Assembly (NCBI RefSeq): GCF_022201045.2
Contig: NC_068558.1
Span: 49,889,501-49,953,500 of the forward strand
DNA from: Citrus sinensis
Taxonomy: Eukaryota; Streptophyta; Magnoliopsida; Sapindales; Rutaceae
DNA length: 64,000 bases
Reading direction: 5' to 3'
Positions 48,399 to 61,345 of the stretch are shown here, piece by piece. Below the pieces are notes generated by a model. That model was not told where the DNA came from, did no database searches, and worked only from the letters and a program-made list of their open reading frames with translations. Position numbers and translations under genes: made by a program. The number at the start of each line of letters is the position of its first letter. Position 1 is the first letter of the stretch.

Positions 48399-50726
48399 AC
48401 TTTTTTAAAATTTGCGGTCTAAGCCAACCTATTGATCTCAATCAAGATAGATTGTCTCTAATTGTTTGGTTACTTAGCTGCCTATCTAATTCGGTATGGT
48501 AAAAATAAATAAATAAATAAACAAACTATGTAGTATATAGAGGAGTACTAACTATTTATCATTTTTTTTCCTTACTAAACTAAACTAATCTCTATTATCC
48601 AGCGTACGTTAATTCACAATTAATCCCTCCTATATTTAAAAATAGATGCTATTTAGAGGGCAAAAGATTGTATTTTGATGTTATTAGGTATAGCAAATTA
48701 GATTAATAAAAGAAGTTACTTCTTTCAATAAAATTTTACGCTAACAGAAATAATAATGGGATGAATATTTTTGGATCAACAACTGAGAATTGATTCCTAA
48801 TAATTCTATGCACTGAAGAAGAATTTACCCAATTAATTAAATACGGATGGCCTATGTTATGTTATGAATTGACAGTATATCAGGCATGCTCAGTGCTAAC
48901 CAACTCATACAGCTGGGGTGGGCGAAAGAAATTACCCTTCGCGCAAGAAAGCAGAGAAGCTTTGGCGATGGACAAATGTAATTGCCAAGTCAAATAGTGA
49001 ATTTCCCACTCGTTTTTGTTTTGCTTTTTAATTAATAATCTACCGAATCTTCACTTTACTTTTTTTTTTCTAAAATTAATATCCATTTTACCGAACACAA
49101 TGTTTTAAAGTTGGACACAGCAACGTTTAGTCGTGAACCTCAAGTAACGTAGCTTGTTTTCAAAGTCTAATTTAACAAATTACGTCATTGATGACTCGTG
49201 TTTTTCAATGCGACTTCAAAATCAAAAGCAAGTTTAAGATTAAGGTGCATCTGGTGGGGTTTCATATAATTTGAGAGTATTTTGAGTCCCATTTAGTCCA
49301 CTGCTCCAAAGAGCACATAAAAGCGATTTCTTTGCAAATGGAAATTGGTAATCAAATCTCGTTCGCACCAAAATATACATACATATATATATATATATAA
49401 GTGATGTAATTTATAACCAATATATAGCATTAATCTCGAAAATTCAAATTCACTGATAAGCACAGAACCTATAAATGAAACGCGGAACTTCATGATTGAA
49501 AATAAACTATATATTATGCATATATCTTGTTTTTGTAGTATGGAGGAAGGTGAGAGAAAGCCACCAACTATATATAGTTTATAAAAATAAATAAACAAAT
49601 AAATAAATAAAAGTACAAGATTCTAGAGAGTATCTAACTATCTATATAGCAAGAGTGACAGAATAGAATTGCGTACAGAAATGCTAATAGAGAATTAAAA
49701 AACTAACTTACAATTGAAAATTGGTGAGCGGTGCCGGTGAGGCAAAGGCCATGACTCACGTTAGCCGGTAAAGGACGGTGGCTGCTTTAGGTGGCTACAT
49801 ATTAAATGTCTTTGTCTTTGAACATCTACTGTGTTTGTACTTAAATTAGTATCAAGTAAGTAGGATATTTTATGAGTGCATAAACACGGTTGACCAATTA
49901 AGTATGAAAAGTAATTAATAAAAAAAAAAGAGAGATAAGAGATTGCGCGCATAAGTGAAATCAACACGTTAGGTAGGTGCAATACCTTTTAAGATGATTG
50001 TACTAAAAATGAGAAATTCATATCTTTGAATTAAATCATGCAAGAGACAAGATTAAGACATAATTTCCATAACATGTAAGATAGAAAGAACGGAAAGAAA
50101 TGTCTTAGAAAAACCTAGGAAATCGGATTGGAATTGTGGGGGACCCTTAGAAAAATCCTTGTCGCGCAAGCAATCTTTGTTAAAAGGGCGAAGAAAATAA
50201 AATTAATGGAACTGCCCCCAATTTTTTTAATTTTTTTAAAATAATTAATTAATTCCTGACTTAACACCTGGTACATTCATTGTGAGTCTCATGGCATAAC
50301 TATGGGGTAGATAAGTCCAAATACCGCCCAAAAAGTGCTTTTGCCGGCAATACGGTAAATCCCCATATTTTATTTCCAAAAATTCTTCAAAGCCCGTGTA
50401 CTTCATGGAAACTTCATTTTATAGTGCTGTTGAATTCCTCATGCACATTGCAAAGCCAGCTTCTGGCTCCCGATTAAATTTCCATGTAAGCAAAGTATGA
50501 AAAATCAAAAACCCCACTTACACGTGCACTTATATATCAAAAATGCTGATGCGCTTTATATGAATCATGAATTTACACGCAAGCAATTACGCTTGGACTG
50601 ATAAAGAAGAAGGAATTTTAAATCCTGTTATTAATTTCCAACCTAGAGTCTCGTTTTTTTTCCAACAATTTGAATTTTGAAGAGACTTTTCCCTGTGCTG
50701 GCAAACTTTTTCCAACTCCCACTGCC

Positions 50727-50733
50727 TATAAAA
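50727..50733 (+). promoter_or_regulatory. TATA box of the ACC synthase gene
   Basis: TATAAAA in the context actgcctataaaatccccac, about 155 bp upstream of the ATG. That places the transcription start near 50760 and leaves a leader of about 120 bases. It is the clearest core promoter in the window. Confidence 0.75.
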
Positions 50734-50883
50734 TCCCCACACTTCTATCATTCGTCCCTCACTAAATTGCTAGAGCTCAGCTAAAAATATTCAACATTCC
50801 AATTTCAAGCTTCTCTAGCCATAACACAATAAAAAATACTGACCTTTTTTTTCTTTCGCATACAAGATTACTAAGAAGAGACA

Positions 50884-51281
50884 ATGGGAATCTTGTCTAA
50901 GATTGCTACAAACAATGGCCACGGCGAAGACTCGGCTTACTTCGACGGGTGGAAGGCATTTGATAGGAACCCTTTTCACCCAACTCAAAATCCTGGGGGT
51001 GTCATTCAACTTGGTCTTGCAGAGAATCAGGTTTGGCCTCAAGCTAGCCAGCCAGCTCCTTCTAATTAAATTATATCGTCACAGCCCGATGCGGCAAAAG
51101 TCATTAATATACGGCGTAATTAATAATTTGCTTCGCCTCTCTTATTTGCAGCTTTGCTTCGATTTGATCAAGGATTGGATTACCAAAAACCCATATGCAT
51201 CAATTTGCACAGCTGAAGGTGTTGAAGTCTTCAAAGATATTGCTATCTTTCAGGACTATCATGGCCTCCCGGAATTTAGAC

Positions 51282-51315
<34 letters not shown>

Positions 51316-53337
51316 CAACATGCATGCAGCATATAATTAATTACTGTTACTTCATGAAACAATATTAATAACGATTCTGTTAAATTTTTTGCAGGCCGTG
51401 GCAAAGTTTATGGGGAAAGGGAGAGGCGGCAGGGTAACATTTGACCCAGATCGTATAGTTATGGGTGGCGGAGCAACTGGAGCTAACGAGCTTATCATGT
51501 TTTGCTTAGCCAATCCTGGCGATGCTTTTCTTGTGCCTTCACCTTATTATGCAGCGTACGAAACACTCTCTCTTCTTTACATTTTCTTCATCAATTATAA
51601 TATAATTTTGTGCTAATTTATACAGCACTAGAGGTTGAACGATATTGAGTTAGTTGAAAACTAACTGATGGAAGAGAAGAGGGCTATCCTGACATTCAAA
51701 TTATTTAAATAAAAGCACTAGATGAAAAGGCATTAACATGGTTTTAGAGGCTCTAAGTCTTGGGCTTGCTATTACTATTTACTACAACTTGACCAGCGAC
51801 ATGCGAACACCACCTACTACCATATGCATATATCCAGTGTTTTAGTCTTATTCAACTGTGTTTTCCCCTCAATTTTCAACGCAGGGAATTAAATGAATTA
51901 GGTCAAACTCATTGACCTTAGTTTGAAATTGGAATTAGTGAATTAATATACTAAACTAATCAAGATTAGAATCTTGCTAAATTCTAGATCAGTGGTAGAG
52001 AAAAACAATTATTTTTTTAAAAAAAAATCCATTAATTACTCAACATTTGATTGACCAAGAGCATTATTGACCTTTGAACTGTAGACCAATGAAAAACTAG
52101 TCCTTTTCTTTGATGTTGGTTCGATGGTCAAAATTCAAACCAAACTTATTAAATGTTTGGAAAATTTCCACGGTCTAATCTACATCAGAATTTGTGTTAA
52201 AATTCTACTACAGCTTTCAAATTTTGTCTCTTTAATTACATTGACAAAAATAAATAAAATTTTAAATCCAACGTGGATCATATCTTTTTAAGTAACGAGT
52301 AAATTAAAATGTGTACTGAACAATATTCTAATCTTGATTGCAGATTCGACCGTGATCTGTCATGGCGCACTGGGGTACAAATTGTCCCAGTTCACTGCGA
52401 CATCTCCAACAATTTCAAAATAACGAGAGAAGCACTGGAGGCAGCTTACGAAAGGGCCCAAGAAGCCAGCATCAACATCAAAGGCTTGATCATAACAAAC
52501 CCTTCGAATCCACTAGGCACAACTTTGGACAGAGACACACTTAAAAGCTTAGTGAGCTTCATCAATGACAAGAACATTCACCTTGTATGCGACGAGATTT
52601 ATGCGGCCACTGTCTTCAGCTCTCCTAAGTTCACGAGCGTTGCTGAAGTCATTCAAGAAATGGACTGCAATCGTGACCTCATTCATATCATTTACAGCTT
52701 GTCTAAGGACATGGGGCTCCCTGGCTTTAGAGTTGGCATTGTGTACTCGTTTAATGATACTGTTGTGAATTGCGGCCGCAAGATGTCGAGCTTCGGTTTA
52801 GTCTCTTCGCAGACTCAGTACTTGCTTGCTTCAATGCTCTCTGATGATGAGTTTGTCGATAACTTTCTCGTGGAGACCTCCAAGAGGTTAGCTAAGAGAC
52901 ACCATAATTTCACCAAGGGACTTGAACAAGTTGGAATCAACTGCTTGAAAAGCAATGCGGGTCTTTTTTTTTGGATGGACTTGCGTCATCTGCTTAAGGA
53001 AAAAACATTAGAAGGTGAAATTGCTCTGTGGCGCACCATTGTCAACGATGTGAAGCTCAATGTTTCGCCTGGCTCTTCGTTTCAGTGTACTGAGCCTGGT
53101 TGGTTTAGGGTTTGCTTTGCTAACATGGATGATGACACATTGCAAGTTGCACTAAACCGAATTGCCGCATTTGTGCAACAGGATAAGGAAAGTGAGAAAC
53201 CAACCAAGAAACGTTGGCAGCAGAATCTTCGCGTCAGCTTCTCATCGAGGATCTACGAACAAGGTGTCATGTCGCCGCACATGATGTCTCCTCACTCTCC
53301 AATTCCCCAGTCGCCTCTCGTCCGGGCAAGGACTTAA
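50884..53337 (+). CDS. ACS: 1-aminocyclopropane-1-carboxylate synthase, type I
   Basis: PLP-dependent enzyme that converts S-adenosylmethionine to ACC, the usually rate-limiting step of ethylene synthesis; cytosolic. Four exons: 50884-51030, 51152-51283, 51395-51555 and 52344-53337, all GT-AG, giving 477 aa. Visible motifs are [25 protein letters not shown] in parts (positions 25-49), the substrate-contact [24 protein letters not shown] and the PLP-Lys motif [14 protein letters not shown], with the Lys near residue 268. The C-terminus carries a calcium-dependent kinase-type site (LRVSFSSR) and three downstream Ser-Pro sites ([14 protein letters not shown]). These define type I isozymes, whose stability MAPK and CDPK phosphorylation controls. 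Closest by memory to Arabidopsis ACS2 and ACS6. Confidence 0.96.
51284..51313. repeat. (AT)n microsatellite in ACS intron 2
   Basis: The TA-rich run begins at the GT donor of intron 2, so the splice donor itself is part of the GTATATAT repeat. Confidence 0.85.
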
Positions 53338-56300
53338 AAGAGGAATATTATATTTATTCTATCTACTCAAAAAATAAGTGGTGATTCCACGAAGTAACTG
53401 TCATTTTTTCCCAGTAGCGTGGGTTCTGTCACCTTTTTGTGGGACTGCTAGATTTAATTAGCGTGTTTTCACTGCGAAAAGCTAGGGGTGGTATCTTCTT
53501 AATTTAATTGATAATTGAACTTTTGTGTTTCATATATGATGATGTTTGATTGTGTAATTCATCATATATAGTGGAAGTAATAGAATTTCAAAAAAATTTC
53601 ATATGTTAGTAAGTAATCTTGTTTCTTGTTCCCCCAAAGCCCAAGCATTTGTTTGATCAGGATTATCAATCTATCTTGATTGCTCTCGGTACTCTTTTTT
53701 TTTTTCCGTATTAAAAATGGATGATAAGCTGGCAGGTGATAAATGTCCATAAGCGTGGCAACATGCCTAAAACTTGCATGCCTCGTGCACAGCTTTTAAA
53801 ACGTGGCCACGCCAGTATGACATGAGCAAGCATAGAATATGATCAAAGCATGCCTGGTTAACTCGTGATAATGTCCCAATTGCGATATTACTTTTAAGAG
53901 TGTCCCCGAATTACGTTTTAATGTAACTTATTAATACCACTTGGTCCTAATTTTTTTTTTTTGTAAACGTTTTATCTTCTATTTACAATTATTATGTTTA
54001 ATTTCTCAAATTTATGTTTTATTCTATAATTAATGTTGATTTACAAGTTTTATGTTTCGTTTACATAATTTATATTTAATTATGGTATTGATGTTGCAAC
54101 CTTTATCACGCCATCATAAAATAACCCTTTGTCTAATTGTCAGTTACAATAAAATGGAACTTAAAAAAATCCTATTATATATTCTGTGAGCTAATGCTCC
54201 GTATACATGATGATGCTCACAGACTATTTGCTATATTTTCCTTTTTTATTATTTTTTTAATTATTATTATTCTCCTTGTTAATTAATGTGTACACCATGC
54301 ACACAGCAAAAATGAAATTGTTTAATGTTTTTATAAAAAAACAAATGTGAACAAAATCTGTGAAATGCTAAGTTAGCTTGAACAAGAGAACGAGGAACAT
54401 GACCAAAATAAATAGCACTCGCTACGAGATGTTTTTTATTTGATTTTTTTCCATTCCGTACAATGTCATTGGATTAATGCTATTTGTTCGGTTGCATGTG
54501 CACCAGAACGAAACGTAATGTCAAGTCTTTTTCATTCTTACGCTGTGAATTGAGACACAACTGCCCCACCAATCTAAATTTGCACATTCTGCTCAATTAG
54601 TCGGTTGACCAGCTAAGCAAACTGAACCGACAGAATATGATTCGAAAGAGAGCAAATTGAAAATGAGATTTTACTCTTCATTTGCACCGAAACATGTTTG
54701 TAAGACTCAATTTGCCATCTGGGAATCTTTTGTTCAGTATGACCTGATAACAGAGACACCTGTTTACGTGTCTTCCTCCAAGAAAAGAGGCTATCAAAGG
54801 AAAGAAGATTTTGGAGTGCGTGGAAATTGTTTTTGCGATGATCCTCTTGAATTTTGGTTAGAAAAATTTGGCACCTCGTGAGACAGGATAAAAACACCAG
54901 TCACAGAGTCAACGAGCAATCTCGCGTGCTGCTTATAAATAAGCTGATCAATGACCACGACAAAATTATGTAAAATCATGTTTCGCTACTGCACGTCTCT
55001 TCTCCAATAAAACTGGCAATTTATTTAACAAATGAAATGGAATACAAGCATTTGTCGTAGTCGCCGTGAAGAAAATTTAACAAAATTATGCTAAAATTTG
55101 CCCAAGAATTTGTCTGTTTGTGCTTCTTGAGTATGTAATTTTTGAACATTGTGATCATCTTGTATACCTTAAGTGTCCCATACCTATTAAAACTTCGTTC
55201 TACGTATGAACAAGTTCTTGTTTGAATTTCTTCGTGTATATCTGTTTTTTGATCAGCTCAATCCAAATTATTATTGCTTGCACGCATGTTCCACGTTGAT
55301 TAAATTATTTTCCACACGAAGATTGCTGAATAAAACACAATCATTTTTAATTCGGCATCGGATACATATGCGAATGTGAAACGATACATTTCAAAGCTGA
55401 TTCTGTGAAGACTGAAGACCTGGCGAGAAAGCTAAGTGGTGGACTTTGGTGAAGCTTTTAATCAAATAAATAAATATCATATGTACCAGCTTGTCAATGC
55501 CACTGACAGCAGCAGGTTAATTGGGCCGATTAGCCAGAAATTAAAAATTAAGTCATGATTAAGTGGGAGATGAAGAGACTTAGTGACATTTTTTTTTCTT
55601 AATCCGAATCCATAGACTTCTTTAATCTATGGGCAAACTTTAGAGGGATGAATTTATTTACCTCGTTGCTTGTCTGTTTATCTAATAGAGCTGATTTTGC
55701 TATATCCGTATTCTTATATACGTTGCATAAACGTGGCTTTTGTACAAATCACTCTATGAAAAATAAAATGATAAATAAAGAAAATATTTCCACTAACAGT
55801 ATTAGAATTAAAATAACCACTTATAAAGAAGGAAAATTAACTGAACTCCCTGGTTATTAAGAGAAAGTAATTAAAAAAAAAAACCCCCTCATATTTTAAA
55901 ATTAGTTAAGCATTAACTTTATTGATTGAAACCTATCGAAACCCCCATTATGTTAATTAAGTGTTAGCTTATTGATCATTTTACTATTTTCTCCTTGGTG
56001 TCCATAAAACTTAAAATATTTTGGGATATAAAAATTAAATAAAATGGCTCATATGCCTTTAATTTGTTTTTTTTTTTTATGTATACCCTTAATAATTGAA
56101 CTAACTTATTTAATAATAAAATGTAAAGTAGCCCACGTGTTTGTGAGATTAGCATACATGTGCGTTTGGGACATTTCCGAACCAGGCAACACTTGAAGAA
56201 TAAAATGCAATTTTCATGAATATTATAGCAGCTGTTATGGATATTTATGTCATTTTATATAGTTTTAACCGATGTGCAATTTGCATAGTTATTATTAAAT

Positions 56301-56692
56301 TAATTCAATCATTAATGATATAAGTCATTTTTCTTGATTCATATTCCAAATACATTTAAACTTTACAACCATCAAAGGTAAAATGGAAAAGTACGTGATT
56401 AATAAATTTGATACTTTAATTATAAATAGTTATAACATCGGTAGATTTTGGGTAGGATTACTTTCTCCAAACAACAAGTGGTTTATATTCCTCTTATAAT
56501 GAGTTCACCCCATCTTCTATACATATGTGTACCTAAATTGTATGTACAAAGATGTATATACAATATGATTAAACCACAAGACATTTTTGTTAGATAATTT
56601 TATAAAAAAAATTCTTTTTTAGTGAGAATACACATTTAAGTACAAACAATAAAGAGATACATACATACATACATACATACATACATACATAC

Positions 56693-56738
<46 letters not shown>

Positions 56739-58188
56739 AGGTATTATTTTTTTATCTGTAAGTGGCATCTTCATTTTAACAAAATGAAAATACCCTCGTT
56801 AAAAAATTATACACGCAACACACACAAACACACATATCCAGTTATCCACACACCCCTCTATGTATCTTCTCACTATAGAGTGAGTTGATAGATGACTAAG
56901 TTTAATCAGGACCAATTATAATGTAGGGTTAGTGTGTGTACTGACGCATTGCATTGTTTCATATACATAATGTTATAACTGAGATTATTATTATAATAAA
57001 AGTTTATAACAACAGTAGGCATCCAGTGTAATCTATAGCTTAAGACTTGATGAGTGTGTTCTTTGTGCTGAATGCACATGCAGGCACAGAGTACAGTGCG
57101 CGCGAGCATATATTTAATGTACACAAATAAAATTATCGTCCATCACATGCAATCATGATACAAAATTAGGATTATAGATTTACATGGCTTAGTTCTTAAG
57201 GGGAATACACAACTAAGCAACCAGTGATGTAATACTTGTAATCAACTCGCAAAGCTTATTGCATCAGTTGAATTAATAAGCACCATTATATGGTTTGTAT
57301 TAGATGCCAACCAAATCAATTGTACAGTAACACCAGTCCTAATAATTTTTTTAAAGCAATTAAAAACACTCTTATCGCAAGAACAGTGGCAATAAACTAA
57401 GTAATTGTGTTATTTGTGTGGTCAGGATTGACAAGAGTGGAAGAACCCACCAAAAATAAAGTGTCTATCTGCAACCGACCGTGGCCCATGGAAAATGACC
57501 GATCAATTCGTACAAGTAAAAAAACAAAACATAATTATTAGACTCCAGAAATATAATGTGAATCAGGCCCCTGCAGTTCCGAGTACAACATCAAGTAATT
57601 CGATGAAATATACCCTCGGAGTTCTGAAACCAAAAGCTTCAATGTGACCCACAATGAATTTTCAGCCCGTGATTTTATTATTGACTCTGGGAAATTTACG
57701 GAACGGCCCAAATTTTGGGTACCAACTAACAAGTTGTCAATTGTGATCAGAGAAGCTTATTTATTGCATGAGGTGATCTGTCATAATTTTTTAAGCTTAA
57801 TTATTTAAGCACATAATAATCAGTTTTAGCTTAGCAAAAATAAGAAAAATGCCACTAGAAATGAACCCTAATCCGAGGCTAAATCTTCATCTACTTTGAT
57901 CCTCTGATGTATATAATGAATATAACAAACCCAAAAAAAAAAAAAAGGAAGAGGAAAAAAATTGATGATGGACAGAAACAAAATTCAAAAAGTTTTATTT
58001 ATTTTTTCTACAGTTCAATTACTCACTCATACATGGAAAGAAACAAAGGAAGCAGCACTTTTTATATACACAAGTTTGATTTCTTGATATTGCCTTGATA
58101 TCTTGATGTTGCCTGCTTACTATAAGAATTGATGACATTCAAATCAAGTCACCAACTTAGCAAAATGTCTTTAGTTTCTGTTGAGAAA
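53338..58188. other. Gene-poor interval between ACC synthase and the HIPP-like gene
   Basis: About 4.9 kb. It contains the ACS 3' UTR and a compound ACAT/AT microsatellite at 56658-56736. Short frames near 54613-54897 and 57538-57732 have no recognised domain, although the second has somewhat gene-like composition and might be a transposon or gene relic. Confidence 0.5.
56658..56736. repeat. Compound microsatellite (ACAT)n(AT)n
   Basis: About nine to ten ACAT units lead into about twenty AT units with a single AAAT interruption. Intergenic. Confidence 0.92.
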
Positions 58189-59514
58189 TTAACAAATAAC
58201 ACAAGCGTTTGGATTCTCCTCAATGCTTTGAACATGGTAATGAGTGGTCAAGTGAGGATTATAAGCTCTGTAAGCTTTAACAAGCTCTAAAACAGGATCC
58301 GGTGGTGGTACCGGTGCCGGTGCCGCTTCTTTCTTTTTCTCTTCCTCTTTCTTTTCTTCTTCTTTCTTGGGTTCTTCTTTTTTGGGCTCTTCTTTCTTAG
58401 CTTCTTCTTCTTTCTTTGGCTCTTCTTTCTTAGTTTCCTCTTCCTTCTTCGGCTCTTCCTTCTTTGGCTCCTCCTTTGGCTTCTCCGGCTCCTTTGCTGG
58501 CCCAACTAATATTATATCTGTCGTCGGCCAATACTTTCTCAATTTGCTCACAACGTTTACAGGATCAGCGGTTCCTATCACTGTCAATTTCTTCTCCTTC
58601 ATGTCCATGGCAATGGAATCGATCCCTTTTAAAATGAAATCAAGTTACTCAAAGCCTTCTTTTTTATCTAACATTACTACGCATAGAAGATTAATCCAGT
58701 AGAGACTACGGCTAGCAATTAATGATCATTTCATGACTCCTGATGCTAATAAGAACAATAGAATAAAATTCCACGTGCAGCCAAACTGTTTAACCTATTC
58801 ATGCAATTGTTTGTTTCGTGAAGGACAAATCTAACGGTCACCATTTTGCACGATAATCAACGTAAATTGTAATTATTCATCTCATAATATAATTAACTGT
58901 TCCCCAAGTAACGTAAACAAAAAAAGCCTACTTAAAATTAAAACATAATTAACAACTTCCCTAGATCTCTCCCTCTGTCTTTTTTCTTTTTCTTTTTTTG
59001 TGTGAGAAATAAAAAGTTTTTTTTTTAAAAATATTTTCTTCCTCTTTCTTCAAAGGTGCTGGTACCGATCTTTTATACAGTGAACCAGTTGTGGACCATC
59101 ATTTTAATGGAGTGAATTGACCAGTTACCAGATAATCATAAACATAAGGCGTAGGTGATGTGGTGAAAACTGATCAGTAAGTTCTTAATTTACTGAAATC
59201 ATATCATTAATTTGCGGGATGTGAACATTACAGGCTCAAAAATATAAAACTACATAGAAAAGAATATAGAATAATATCTTCTGTCACAGTCAAAACAAAT
59301 AATCAATGCACAAATTGAAGTTCTAATTCCTTTGCGGTATTTATTTATTTATTTATTTTTGTTTTTGCTTAAAAAAAAAGTAAAAATGGTTTGGTACCTG
59401 ACAGAGTAGAGACAGTCTTCAAAGCTTTCTGCTTGGCCTTAGCATCATCCAAATCCAACTTTAATACAGCCTTCTGCAATCGCAAATTAACCCAAAAGAT
59501 CAATCTATCTCAGA

Positions 59515-59548
<34 letters not shown>

Positions 59549-60043
59549 TCAAACTTGATGAAACATATATGAGGTGTATGTTCTTTTATTCTTCCTTCCT
59601 TTATGAATCGAAAAAGCTGGATCGATGTTAAAAAGACAAGAACTTTATAGCTCAAAAAGACTGTATAATTAATAACGAAAACACGACATAAATCATACTT
59701 TCTGATTTCTGATTATAGTCCGCTTTATAATGTTTAAACCAAAAAAAAAAAAAATGTAAATGTTTACAACATCTATATAAAATTAAAGATATGATCAAAG
59801 ACACCCTTAACAAGAACAAGACCCAGATGATGTCGGCGGCCCATACATATTTAATTAAGTTATTAATTACGAATCAGACTAAACGAACAGAATGAAGTAA
59901 GTGAATAAAATAAATGAAGGAATCAGAAGAACCCAGGCCAGTAATAATTAACTTGTAGACATGTATCTATAGACATATATGCTTGTATTATATAATTATA
60001 TTAAAAAGAGGTGGTAACGTTAAAGTGAGAATCAAACCTTCAT
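58189..60043 (-). CDS. Heavy-metal-associated isoprenylated plant protein (HIPP)-like, without the metal-binding cysteines
   Basis: Membrane-anchored or nuclear small protein of the HIPP family. Three exons: 60043-60038 (only ATG AAG), 59473-59398 and 58625-58189, giving 172 aa. The N-terminal HMA-like fold (about 2-65) reads [20 protein letters not shown] with no CxxC, so metal binding is unlikely. A central Lys/Glu/Pro-rich repeat (roughly 75-130) follows, then a Pro-rich linker and [17 protein letters not shown]. The final CVIC is a CaaX box for farnesylation or geranylgeranylation. The 6-nt first coding exon is supported by MKKAVLKL being the usual start of this subfamily, but other starts cannot be ruled out. 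Partners are unknown. Confidence 0.88.
59514..59542. repeat. (AT)n microsatellite in HIPP-like intron 1
   Basis: About 14 AT units some 40 bp upstream (gene strand) of the acceptor of the second exon. Confidence 0.88.
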
Positions 60044-60295
60044 TATTCCTGGTTGCTTTCTCAGAAAAATAGCAGATCAGAACCAAAGAAAATAAAGAGA
60101 GAATATTGAGAAATGGAGAGAGAGAAAAGAGAGAAAACCAAATGAGATGGAGAAAAGATAGGGAAGACGTAATCGAATAATGCTCTGTTGAAAAAAGATA
60201 AGAGAGGCTTGGACAGTTTTGCAAACCCAACGAACAAATCCGAATCAAAACAAGAAATGCAGAATAGGAAAGAGAAATCCCTTCTTTTTTTTTTC

Positions 60296-60305
60296 TTTAT
60301 AATAT
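60296..60305 (-). promoter_or_regulatory. Candidate TATA element of the HIPP-like gene
   Basis: The minus strand reads aatattataaagaaaa about 255 bp upstream of the start codon, followed by a pyrimidine/purine-rich leader. Weak evidence by position and motif only. Confidence 0.3.
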
Positions 60306-60534
60306 TAAAAAGGGCAAATAAATCAGTGCACGAACGTTGAATGAGTGGAGATGTGTTGGTTACGGAAGTGGAAAGATTGAAACATGTTAACGCCCGAGCT
60401 CCCTCGGTAACATGAATCAGTGAGTGAATGAATGACGGCTCAGTTAAAAAAGCCATCGCCTGCCTGGTGAGGCCCACGCCACAGGAGCGTCACATCCACA
60501 CATGACGGCATGCTCCATTAACGTTGCTAATATT

Positions 60535-61345
60535 TTTTTTTTATATTTTTGAGAAAAATGATAGTTTTATGTTCATTCAACCATTAAAAATTTTAATATG
60601 TTCTTTATATCATTTTTTTTTAATTTGTATCAACTAACTACTTTTTAACTAACATCGTTAAATAATTTAAATGAAATAATAATTTTATTTTTAAATAAAT
60701 TAAAAGATCATTTTATTTTTCAAAAATTTTAAAAAATAAGAAAATTATAACTATAAAAATACCCCTAAGTTTAATAAAAAATAAATCTCAAAATTAGAAT
60801 TTTTTTAATAAAAATCTAAATAAAATTATAATTATAAAAATAATTACAAAATTTTGGGATTTAATAAAAATCCCTTAAATTATTAAAATTTTGGGATTTA
60901 TTTTTTAATAAATAAATTCAGTTATTTTAATAAAATTTTACAAAATTATAATTTTTAATAAATAAATTCAGTCATTTTTATTAAAATTTTGTAAATTTAT
61001 AATTTTTTAATAAAAATAATTATTAAAATTTTACAAAACCTAAATTAAATAAAAATCAGTTGAGCACCTTTGTTTGATATTTATTTTTATTAAATTTAGG
61101 AATATTTTTATAATTATAATTTTCTTATTTTTTAAAGTTTTTATAAAATAAAAATAGTTTTTTAATTTATTTAGGGGTAAAATTATCATCTCATTTAAAT
61201 TATTTAACGATGTTAGTTAAAAAGTGACTAGTTGATATAAATTTAAAAAAAAAAGTGGTGCAGAGAGCATATTAAAATATTTTAATGATTGAATGAATAT
61301 AAGATAAAAAAAAAAGTACAGTAATAATTTTTCTATTTTTAAAGC
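60535..61345. mobile_element. Foldback element with inverted arms of about 240 bp
   Basis: The left arm (about 60550-60790) and right arm (about 61080-61335) are inverted copies. Both contain the exact block TTTTTAACTAACATCGTTAA and its flanks TATCAACTA and ATAATTTAAATGA (right arm reverse complemented). Identity is high but broken by small differences. The 290-bp core is AT-rich and itself carries short repeats such as ATAAATTCAGT. No open frame is present. Long-arm MITEs of this kind are usual among Mutator-like or foldback families; no clear target duplication was found. Confidence 0.82.

Larger units (their letters stand above)
43402..50883. other. Gene-poor interval between the TRAIP-like gene and ACC synthase
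   Basis: About 7.5 kb of AT-rich DNA. It holds the TRAIP-like 3' UTR, a hAT deletion derivative (45687-46115), an ATT microsatellite (47375-47409), a MITE-like element (48151-48398) and the ACC synthase promoter. Short frames such as one near 46230-46472 have no supporting features. Confidence 0.55.

Noticed and set aside
54613-54897. Overlapping plus and minus frames downstream of ACC synthase
   Set aside because: Both frames are equally open, with no domain and no splice-consistent neighbours; kept only as unexplained DNA.
57538-57732. Minus-strand 64-codon frame with gene-like composition
   Set aside because: Could be a retroelement or gene relic, but I cannot match it to a family and it has no flanking exons.
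58367-58702. Plus-strand Ser/Phe-rich frame of 111 codons
   Set aside because: It is the complement of the Lys/Glu-rich repeat of the HIPP-like gene; its composition is explained by that.
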